NCBI GenBank assembly: GCA_037129475.1
Contig: JBAXUY010000032.1
Location: 1 to 28,817, forward strand
Reading direction: 5' to 3'
From: RGVT01 sp037129475
GTDB taxonomy: Bacteria > Planctomycetota > Planctomycetia > Pirellulales > UBA1268
DNA length: 28,817 nt
The stretch's first letter is position 1; every line of letters starts with the position of its first letter. Shown here in pieces: positions 15,401 through 21,433 of the stretch. The notes below the pieces were generated by a model. It saw nothing but the letters and a program-made list of their open reading frames with translations, was not told the DNA's origin and did not search any database. Position numbers and translations under genes: made by a program.

Positions 15401-18400
15401 ACAGCGCTGGTGCAGCGACCGGCGCCGGGATAGGTGGCTTCGACCTCAACGGCTTCAGCCAGACGATCAACGGTCTGTCGAGCCTCGCCATCAGCGGCAC
15501 ACTTTCCACTGACAGCGTGGTCGACAACCTCGCCGCGAACACGTCGGCCACGCTCACGCTTGGCGCCAACAACGCCTCCACGACGTTCGCCGGCACGATC
15601 CAGAACACCGGATCCTCGGCCACGCTCTCCCTCCGGAAGATCGGCAGCGGCACGCAGACACTCACTGGGAACAACACATACAGCGGCACGACGACCATCT
15701 CGCAGGGTGCGATCCAGGTGAACGGGATCACCAACACGCTCGGCAACTCAACCAACGGCACGGTCGTGCTCGATGGTGGTGCAATCGTGGCGGCGTGGAC
15801 GACTACCCAAAATCCCGGCTGGGCCATCCAGATCGGCGCTGCGGGCGGCACGATCATCGGGTCCGGGTCCGGCGGTCGCTGGGGCATCGCAAGCACCGCC
15901 TTTTCGGGGAGCGGCACGCTCACCCTTCAGGGGGCGAACAACTTCTCGCGGTTCGACACCAATGGCAACGCACAGGCCGCCTTCAGCGGCAAGTGGGTGA
16001 TCGACGGCGTCGGCACGGGCATCTTCGTGGACAACCCCCAGGGCAACGTCTGGGGCACCGGCATCGGCACCGACGTCGTCACGATGCGAAACGGAGGGGC
16101 CATCCTGATTCGCGGCGGCACCGTCAGCAGCTCCACGCAAGGTTTCACGATCGGCACCGGCGGTGGTGTATTCAGCGGCGCCGGCGGAGTGACCGCCACG
16201 ATCGCGGCGCAGATCTCGGGCACCGGAAGCGATCGCGTGACGTTCCGGCCGTCGCAGAACGGCGTGCTGATCCTGTCCAACACGGCCAATGCCTATTCGG
16301 GCGACACGTACGTGCTCGGCGACTCGTTCGGGACCAACTACGTGCGTCTGGGGGCTGCCGGCGTCGTCCCGAATGGCGCTGGAAAAGGCAACCTCGTGAT
16401 CGTGAACGGCGCTGGCGCTGCGACCGGCGGCGGGGCTGGTGGCTTTGACCTCAACGGCTTCAGCCAGACGATCAACGGCCTGTCGAGTCTTGCCATCAGC
16501 GGCACGCTTTCGACCGACAGCGTGGTCGACAACCTCGCCGCCAACACGTCGGCCACGCTCACGCTCGGCGGCAACGACGCTTCCGCGACGTTCGCCGGCA
16601 CGATCCAGAACACCGGATCCTCTGCCACGCTCGCGCTTAGAAAGATCGGCAGCGGCATCCAGACGCTCACCGGTTCCAGCAGCTATTCGGGCGCCACGAC
16701 GATCTCGGCCGGCACGCTGGCCCTCGGGGCGAATGGCTCGTTCGCCACCAGCCCAATCATCACGGTCGGCGACGCCGGCTCCTCCGGTGCAGTCCTCGAT
16801 CTGACAGCCAAATCGAGCGGCTTCACGTTCGGATCCAGTCAGACGGTGAAGGGCATCGGCACGATCCGAATGACGAGCGGCAGGGCCCTCACCATCAACG
16901 GCACGCTCGCCGCCGGCAACAGTCCCGGGACGATCACGATCGCCGGCGGCGACCTCATCCTCGGCGGCTCGAGCATCACGAGCTACGAGATCAGCGGCAC
17001 CGACAACACGGTCGGCAGCGGCATCAATGACCTCACGACGGTCTCGGGGAGCCTCGCCCTCGGCGGCACGCTCAACGTGATCGCCTCGCCGGCCTTCGAC
17101 GTCTTCGGCAGCCGCACCTACCGCGTGTTCAACTACGCGACGAGCGGCACGGGCTCGCTGTCGGGCAGCATGGCGATCGGCACGACGCCCGACGGCAACT
17201 ATCTCTACTCGCTCAACACGGCCACCGCAGGGCAGGTCAATCTGTTCGTGCAGCGGCGGGCCGATCAGGCCACCACGTTCTCGCTCTCCACTGGCACGGT
17301 CACGCGCGCCCTCGTGAACACGAGCGTGACGCTTTCCGGCTCCGTCTCCAACTCGTCGCCAAGTGGCGCGGCGTCACTCACGCTGGGCCTCACCGGGTCC
17401 GCGGGGCAGCTCTCGGTGACCGGTCTCACGGCGGGGAGCGTTGGCGGCGGTTCGAGCCTGGCAGTCGGCGGCGCGATCGCCTCGGGTTCGACAGTGGGCA
17501 GCCGCACCTGGACCGTGATCAATACCGACACGAGTACCATCACACAGTCGAGCACGGCATCGGGTTCGCTGCAGGTGGTGAACCAGCGGTCCTTCGCGAT
17601 CACCGGTGGCACGATCGCCTTGGGCAACTTTCTGCGGACCTCCAGCCCGTCACAGTCCACTACGGTGTCGAGTTCGGGACTGAACGCCACCACCGCCAGC
17701 GCCACGCTGGACGGTTTCACCGGCACGAACACGGGTGGGTTCAGCCTATCGCTCACCAGCGGCACCGGCACCAACGTGTTCGACGGCTCCCTTTCGACGC
17801 AGCAGGCCGTCTACTCGCTTGCCGGGTCGGCGACGTCGGCCGGCGTGATCACGGGAAACTTCTCCTCGAACGTGACGGCTGAATTGGGATCCATCGCGAG
17901 CCTGGGCGTCGCCCTCTCCGGCACAGCCTACGATCCGGCGCTGCCGAGCTGGACGAGCGGCACGGCATCGAATGCGGCGCTGCTCCTGTCGCTCGGAGAG
18001 CGCAACCAGGGCGTGGGAACGTATTCCGAGAACTTCAGCATCTGGAACATCGTCCAGACCGCCGGCTACACCGCCGACCTCGACCTCGTGTCGATAACGT
18101 CAGGCAGCGGCAACTTCTCCGCGCTCAGCACCACGCTCGCCACATTCACGGGGCTCTCCGCAGGCACCTCCAATCAGTTCAGCACATCCCTCTCGCTCGC
18201 CACGCCCGGCACGTTTACGAACACCTACACACTGGCCTTCACGAGTTCGAAGAACGGCACCCAGTTCAACGACACGCCACGAAACCTCACGCTCACTGTG
18301 ACCGGCATCGTCGTCGTGCCTGAGCCGGGAGCACTCGCGCTGGCAGGCATCGGCACAGCCATTGCGGGCTGGGAATGCTGGCGTCGTCGCAAGGCTACAC

Positions 18401-18429
18401 GTACGCAGGGTCAGTCTGGCCAGGTCTGA
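12454..18429 (+). CDS. Giant beta-strand-repeat surface protein with PEP-CTERM anchor
   Basis: 1991 residues from ATG 12454 (AGGGG about 8 nt upstream). The N-terminus has a long basic leader and then a hydrophobic signal (ALTLEAILVGVLIIVSGG). The body consists of autotransporter-associated beta-strand repeats of the type G-S-G-T-x-x-L-x-G-x-N-T-Y-T-G-T-T-x-I-x-x-G-T-L-x-I. These repeats are arranged as one unit of about 326 residues, three of 76, and two of 337 and 335 residues (see repeat entries). From about residue 1600 comes a Thr/Ser-rich non-repeat region. The C-terminus is a PEP-CTERM signal: VVVPEP (PEP at 1956-1958), hydrophobic helix ALALAGIGTAIAGW, basic tail WRRRK. PEP-CTERM proteins are usually sorted by an exosortase; none is in the window. 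There is no autotransporter barrel, so this is not a classical type V protein. Likely a beta-solenoid at the cell surface. First gene of a four-gene unit. Confidence 0.9.
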   Translation: MTGAKNNRPETTQGLGNGCGHVSRSGSPRYVALTLEAILVGVLIIVSGGSQSGLLAAPFTWDASGGAPLDDGSGSWNATGGTNWFNGTTYGAWGNTSADTATFGVGNGAAGTITVGSVTTNGITFNAAGSGNYTLSSGTVTLAGTTPTITVNTGGTTSLTSVLAGSAGLTKSGTGTLLLGTANTYTGTTTISQGTLRVTSASNTLGNGTTGAVVLNGGTLDGAWASPVTTTWAITVGANGGVFLGSGSTGQLNLTTNSLYGGGVLTLRSTNGFGRFFNGNQGQANFSGKWVLDGSGGAFWDNFQSVANWGTATGDDVVTLVNNGTVLIRSDLTSSTKGVTIGSGGGVLNGAGGISAVVGVKLSGVGSPTFGPSFDGGILTLTSTLNAYAGDTIIVGKGGGSPWLRLGASEAIPDGAGKGNVVIYNSGARGGFDLNGFSETINGLSSFNGSSFAADSVVDNRAVSTSATLTLGGNNASGTFAGVIQNTGSSATLALTKFGSGTQTLSGANAYTGTTSINAGTLQIGAGSTTGALSGSSVITGSAGATLAFNRSNTVTQGTDFNSVIGGPINVSQLGSGTLVFNNANTYTGTTSINAGTLQIGAGGTTGALSASSVITGSSGATLAFNRSNTITQGSDFNTAIGGAINVTQFGSGTLVFNNTNTFTGTTRINAGTLQIGAGSTTGALSVSSAITGSAGATLAFNRSNTATQGTDFNSTIGGAINVVQIGSGTTVFGTSNTYTGTTTISQGAIQVSGITNTLGNSTNGTVVLNGGSLIAAWTSSLFPTWAIQVGTGGGTIVGSGSGGRWVFSNNLLTGSGTLTLSASNGFNRFDLGSGNTQSNFSGKWVIDGSAAAGFLADNAQGSVWGTGAGSDVVTMRNGGAVLIRTGTVGSSTQGFTIGTGGGVFNGAGGVTATIAAQISGTGSDRVTFRPSQNGVLILSNTANAYSGDTYVLGDSFGTNYVRLGAAGVVPNGAGKGNLVIVNSAGAATGAGIGGFDLNGFSQTINGLSSLAISGTLSTDSVVDNLAANTSATLTLGANNASTTFAGTIQNTGSSATLSLRKIGSGTQTLTGNNTYSGTTTISQGAIQVNGITNTLGNSTNGTVVLDGGAIVAAWTTTQNPGWAIQIGAAGGTIIGSGSGGRWGIASTAFSGSGTLTLQGANNFSRFDTNGNAQAAFSGKWVIDGVGTGIFVDNPQGNVWGTGIGTDVVTMRNGGAILIRGGTVSSSTQGFTIGTGGGVFSGAGGVTATIAAQISGTGSDRVTFRPSQNGVLILSNTANAYSGDTYVLGDSFGTNYVRLGAAGVVPNGAGKGNLVIVNGAGAATGGGAGGFDLNGFSQTINGLSSLAISGTLSTDSVVDNLAANTSATLTLGGNDASATFAGTIQNTGSSATLALRKIGSGIQTLTGSSSYSGATTISAGTLALGANGSFATSPIITVGDAGSSGAVLDLTAKSSGFTFGSSQTVKGIGTIRMTSGRALTINGTLAAGNSPGTITIAGGDLILGGSSITSYEISGTDNTVGSGINDLTTVSGSLALGGTLNVIASPAFDVFGSRTYRVFNYATSGTGSLSGSMAIGTTPDGNYLYSLNTATAGQVNLFVQRRADQATTFSLSTGTVTRALVNTSVTLSGSVSNSSPSGAASLTLGLTGSAGQLSVTGLTAGSVGGGSSLAVGGAIASGSTVGSRTWTVINTDTSTITQSSTASGSLQVVNQRSFAITGGTIALGNFLRTSSPSQSTTVSSSGLNATTASATLDGFTGTNTGGFSLSLTSGTGTNVFDGSLSTQQAVYSLAGSATSAGVITGNFSSNVTAELGSIASLGVALSGTAYDPALPSWTSGTASNAALLLSLGERNQGVGTYSENFSIWNIVQTAGYTADLDLVSITSGSGNFSALSTTLATFTGLSAGTSNQFSTSLSLATPGTFTNTYTLAFTSSKNGTQFNDTPRNLTLTVTGIVVVPEPGALALAGIGTAIAGWECWRRRKATRTQGQSGQV
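13003..13980 (+). repeat. Long beta-repeat unit L1 (about 326 codons), diverged copy
   Basis: This unit opens with the same T-Y-T-G-T-T-T-I-S-Q-G motif as the two later long units. It keeps their internal order: NTLGNGTTGAVVLNGG, FSGKWVLDG, GGGVLNGAGG, LGASEAIPDGAGKGNVVIYN, GFDLNGFSETINGLSS, TSATLTLGGNNASGTFAG. It differs at many positions and lies before the three short units. Confidence 0.75.
13981..14664 (+). repeat. Three tandem 228-bp (76-residue) coding repeats
   Basis: Units start at 13981, 14209 and 14437, each exactly 228 bp. Every unit contains INAGTLQIGAG, TTGAL, ITGS-GATLAFNRSNT, TQG-DFN and IGG-INV, then a conserved G-S-G-T segment. Exact, in-frame periodicity with few substitutions points to tandem duplication inside the gene. 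Confidence 0.9.
14665..15675 (+). repeat. Long beta-repeat unit L2 (337 codons)
   Basis: Starts TYTGTTTISQGAIQV and continues to the matching motif at 15676. Its second half (about 15121-15660) is nearly identical to the same part of unit L3 at the DNA level, with scattered, mostly third-position differences. The first half (about 14760-15120) is much more diverged. Confidence 0.88.
15676..16680 (+). repeat. Long beta-repeat unit L3 (335 codons)
   Basis: Starts TYSGTTTISQGAIQV. The opening and the second half (about 16126-16665) nearly match L2. The segment between them, about 15780-16120, differs clearly (for example a different run around FSRFDTNGNAQ). This mosaic suggests duplication followed by local gene conversion or domain shuffling. 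Confidence 0.88.
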
Positions 18430-18445
18430 CAGGGGCTGCAACGAG

Positions 18446-19501
18446 ATGCTGACGACCGTCATGAGACGCACCAGGCTGAACCGCCACGGGATGACGCTCG
18501 TGGAACTGCTGGTGGTGATCGCGATCATCGGCCTGCTTGTCGCCCTGCTCCTCCCCGCCGTGCAATCCGCGCGAGAGTCGGCCCGACGCTCCCACTGCGC
18601 CAACAACCTCAAGCAGCTTGCCCTGGCCGTTCACGGATACGAATCGAGCAAAGGCCGTCTTCCTCCGGCGGGACGTGCGACCATGCCCGACTATGTCGGC
18701 TCATGGCCTGGCGGCAGGTGCGTCATGGACAGCAGCGCGCCCGAATGGGTCTCCTGGCCTGCGTCGGTCGTGAACCGTGCGCCCTGGACGGTCATCATCC
18801 TGCCGTATATTGAGGACCTCGCGCGATATGCGAGCTACGACCTCGACGGCCTTTTCACCGTCTCCCCATCCGGTGCGCTCGGCCAATCGCTCGGTAATCC
18901 GAACGCCAAGAACAACAGCGCACAATGCAAACCCAACCCCCGGTTTGCATGCCCGAGCAACAAGAACTCGGGGGGCAGACTGCCGTACAGCGACTACGTG
19001 GCCTGCCAAGGGGGCGGCACCGGCTCCAGAATCGGCTGTTCGCAATGGTTCGAACGCTACTTTTTTTACAACGGCATCTTCGCCAACAATCGGGAACTTC
19101 CCGTCTCGAAAGTCACTGACGGCTTGAGCAAGGTCATCCTCCTCGGGGAAACACGCTACTTTCCCCGGTACGTCAACGCCGACTCGTTCAACCGGTGGTG
19201 CTGCTGGGACTCGGCCACGATTCGCTGGTACGGCGCAACAGGATCGGGAAATCAGCCGATTCAGGTCGCGGCGACGATGTATGCCATCAATTCCTCGCCG
19301 TTTGATCCGGGCGTCGACACGTCAGCCACCACGACCTTGAACATTCCCAACAGCTCGACGTTCGGAAGTTCCCATGCAGGCGGATGCTTCTTCGCTTTCG
19401 CAGATGGCGCCGTGCGTTTCATCGGTGAGGATATTGACTACGCGGCGTATCAATCGCTCGGCATTCGGAACGACGGGCTGCCCCTGGGAGGTGTGCCGTG
19501 A
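18446..19501 (+). CDS. DUF1559 prepilin-like protein with type II/IV N-methylation signal
   Basis: 351 residues from ATG 18446 (AGGGG about 10 nt upstream); an in-frame ATG at 18461 is the alternative. The N-terminus is a prepilin signal: RLNRHG|MTLVELLVVIAIIGLL, with cleavage expected after Gly15 and Glu20 at +5. Position +1 is Met instead of the usual Phe. ALLLPAVQSARESARRSHCANNLKQLALA follows the standard DUF1559 order. The C-terminal signature is SSHAGGCFFAFADGAVRFIGEDID. DUF1559 proteins occur in very large numbers in planctomycetes and are thought to be pseudopilin-like, inner-membrane or periplasmic. The gene starts 16 bp after the giant surface protein and overlaps the lipoprotein gene by 4 bp (GTGA), so it belongs to the same transcript. 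Confidence 0.93.
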   Translation: MLTTVMRRTRLNRHGMTLVELLVVIAIIGLLVALLLPAVQSARESARRSHCANNLKQLALAVHGYESSKGRLPPAGRATMPDYVGSWPGGRCVMDSSAPEWVSWPASVVNRAPWTVIILPYIEDLARYASYDLDGLFTVSPSGALGQSLGNPNAKNNSAQCKPNPRFACPSNKNSGGRLPYSDYVACQGGGTGSRIGCSQWFERYFFYNGIFANNRELPVSKVTDGLSKVILLGETRYFPRYVNADSFNRWCCWDSATIRWYGATGSGNQPIQVAATMYAINSSPFDPGVDTSATTTLNIPNSSTFGSSHAGGCFFAFADGAVRFIGEDIDYAAYQSLGIRNDGLPLGGVP

Positions 19502-19896
19502 CCCGATGTGTGGCCGGCATGGTGTCTTGGCTGGCCTTATGCGCGGCGATGGTGGCGGTGCCGGGCTGCAAGGGCAAGAGCGTCGATCGCTACGGCCTGT
19601 CCGGGTCGGTCGCTTTTCGCGGAGAGCCGGTGCCGTGCGGCCGCGTCACGTTCGAGCCTGACGCGGAACGGGGCAACGCCGGCCCTGGCACCTCTGCTTT
19701 CATCGTCGATGGTCGTTTCAGCACAATCGCCGGCAAGGGGCATTGCGGAGGGCCGCACGTGATTCGTATCCTCGGATTTCGGCGGCCGGACGCTTCCGAC
19801 GAAGGAGCAGGGCGGGAGTTGTTTGCCGAGCACGTCGTCCGCGTGGATCTCCCTCGGGGCGACAGTCAGCGGGAATTCGTCGTTCCCGATCCATGA
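19498..19896 (+). CDS. Small lipoprotein with carboxypeptidase-regulatory/transthyretin-like beta domain
   Basis: 132 residues if the GTG overlapping the DUF1559 stop is used; ATG 19519 is a possible later start. The N-terminus is a lipoprotein signal (WLALCAAMVAVPGC, lipobox AVPGC, lipidated Cys24). The mature part begins YGLSGSVAFRGEPVPCGRVTFEPD, the pattern of the small planctomycete lipoproteins commonly placed right after DUF1559 genes and annotated as carboxypeptidase-regulatory-like. The fold expected is an Ig-like beta sandwich. It overlaps the next gene by ATGA. Role unknown; membrane anchoring is supported by the lipobox. Confidence 0.85.
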   Translation: MTRCVAGMVSWLALCAAMVAVPGCKGKSVDRYGLSGSVAFRGEPVPCGRVTFEPDAERGNAGPGTSAFIVDGRFSTIAGKGHCGGPHVIRILGFRRPDASDEGAGRELFAEHVVRVDLPRGDSQREFVVPDP

Positions 19897-21176
19897 CAGA
19901 GATGATCGTCATGCGACGGATGGTGGCACGCACGCTGCTGGTTCTGCTTGGTGCGTTTATCGCGCCATGGCCTCCGGCAGGTGCCGGCGAGGCCCACGAG
20001 GCGGATTGGACGATCTGTGACGGCAGGCTCCATGTCGATGGGGAGTGGGTGTTTCTGAAGATTGGCAAGCCCCTGCGCAATTTTGCCGATCAGGCCGCCT
20101 GTGAGAAGCTCACGGATGCCCTCGAAATGCTCGAGGCGAAGGGCTACAACGCGTTGGAGCTCAACTGCTACTGGCACCATTTCGACAAGGACGGCGACGG
20201 TACCATCGACGTGTCGTTGGAGCCGCTCGCCAGGCTCGTCGACTCGATTCACGCCAAGGGCATGTTCCCGTGCCTGTCGGTCGAGACCTACGGCGTGGGC
20301 GGGGGGCAGATCCCGCAGCCGTTTTGGCAGCGGCACCCGGAGGCGGTCGCGATCAACGCCGAAGGGAAGGAGGCCCGTGACATCGAATATGGCTTCAAGA
20401 CTGCGGTGCCCTCCATCCTGCACCCGGGCTACCGTGAGGCCGCTCATGCCTTCATCCGCAGCCTCGTCGCCGGGCTCCCCCATCGCAAGATTTTGTTCTA
20501 CGAAACAACCGTCGAACCGCAGTTCATGGGGCATCAGGATCTCGACTACAGCCCGAGTGCCAAGCAGGCCTACGAGGCGTGGCTCGCAAATCACAGCCTC
20601 GATGGCCCCGCGTGGCCCGGGGGATTTCCGGTGCCGGAGAAGTTTCGCACCGATCCGGTCTGGCTGCGGTTTCGGGCGGAGTCATTGGCCGACTGGGTGA
20701 ACGGCGACGCGGCGGCGTTCCGCGACGTCGCTGGAAAAGACGCCTACATCGCGGTCGATTATCTCGAGACGTGCGGCGGCGAGATGCCGCGGCGCAACGG
20801 CGACTCAATCCACTTTCTGGAGGCTCTCACCTGCGCCGACATCATCCAGGTGAACTGGCATTGGCGGACGGATTCGCGAACGGCGAACGAGTGCGCCTAC
20901 AAGAACGTGTGGGACGTGAAGAAGCGGCTCGGACGCGGGTGGGCGATCAGTGAGCACATGACGCTCAATGGCTCCGACTATGCACCCGAGCAGGTATCGG
21001 AAATCCTGCGGAGCACACTCGCTCACGGAACGCGTTTTGGTTGGGAATTTGTGAACCTCTCCGCGTCCACTCGGGATCCTTTCTCTCTCTACAACGATGA
21101 CTGGTCACCGAAGCCGCTCATCGCGAAGGTTGACGACGATTGGCACGCGTGGCTCCGGGAAATCAGAGGCCAATAA
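19893..21176 (+). CDS. Secreted glycoside-hydrolase-like TIM barrel (GH-A-like, GH42/GH5-type reading)
   Basis: 427 residues from the ATG that overlaps the lipoprotein stop; ATGs at 19902 and 19911 are alternatives. It has a signal peptide (MVARTLLVLLGAFIAPWPPAGAG). The mature protein looks like an (alpha/beta)8 glycosidase: W-VFLKIGKPLRNF near strand 1, GYNALELNCYWHHF at strand 2, MFPCLSVETYG at strand 3, ILFYETTVEPQ (Glu204 and Glu208, acid/base candidates), TCADIIQVNWHW, and WAISEHMT (Glu354, nucleophile candidate), then GWEFVNLS. The two carboxylates at the ends of strands fit a retaining clan GH-A enzyme, but I cannot fix the family or substrate. An EF-hand-like loop, DKDGDGTID (98-106), is embedded after strand 2. 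Last gene of the four-gene unit. Confidence 0.75.
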   Translation: MTEMIVMRRMVARTLLVLLGAFIAPWPPAGAGEAHEADWTICDGRLHVDGEWVFLKIGKPLRNFADQAACEKLTDALEMLEAKGYNALELNCYWHHFDKDGDGTIDVSLEPLARLVDSIHAKGMFPCLSVETYGVGGGQIPQPFWQRHPEAVAINAEGKEARDIEYGFKTAVPSILHPGYREAAHAFIRSLVAGLPHRKILFYETTVEPQFMGHQDLDYSPSAKQAYEAWLANHSLDGPAWPGGFPVPEKFRTDPVWLRFRAESLADWVNGDAAAFRDVAGKDAYIAVDYLETCGGEMPRRNGDSIHFLEALTCADIIQVNWHWRTDSRTANECAYKNVWDVKKRLGRGWAISEHMTLNGSDYAPEQVSEILRSTLAHGTRFGWEFVNLSASTRDPFSLYNDDWSPKPLIAKVDDDWHAWLREIRGQ

Positions 21177-21433
21177 CCGTACAAGGAACTCGCCCCGTGA
21201 GAGAGAAACACGTCGTACACTTGATGGCGCGCACATGGATCGCTGGGATCCGACAGGGATCACGACGCGGAAACGTCATTGGCTTGTGACAAAAAATAAG
21301 TCCACAGTTTTGCCGGTTAGTGAGCCACGAATTCAGACGATAGTATTGAAGTGTTCCGCCGATCGACCTTCGGGTCCGCGTCGGGCTGAGATGAGCCCTG
21401 ACGGCGAAGCGGGTGTTTTCCACGGAGTGATCC
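21177..21433 (+). promoter_or_regulatory. Intergenic region likely carrying the promoter of the second PSCyt1/DUF1501 pair
   Basis: 257 bp without a convincing gene. Contents: three GGATC motifs at 21237-21261; the 12-mer GACGCGGAAACG (21264-21275) shared with the region upstream of the beta-propeller; and an A-rich island at 21284-21311 framed by an imperfect inverted repeat TGTGAC/GTCCACA (21285-21290/21300-21306), unusual in this GC-rich DNA. No definite promoter hexamers or terminator could be assigned. Confidence 0.35.

Noticed and set aside
12849..16670. Several minus-strand open frames of 100-300 codons in the repeat region
   Set aside because: They repeat with the period of the plus-strand surface-protein gene and are its mirror image; the plus strand has signal, repeats and PEP-CTERM tail.
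12454..18429. Classical type V autotransporter
   Set aside because: The repeats are of the autotransporter-associated kind, but the C-terminus is a PEP-CTERM anchor and there is no outer-membrane beta-barrel domain.
21383..21398. Hairpin GGGCT-N6-AGCCC as terminator after the glycosidase-like gene
   Set aside because: Only five base pairs, no U-tract, and over 200 bp downstream of the stop codon, close to the next start.
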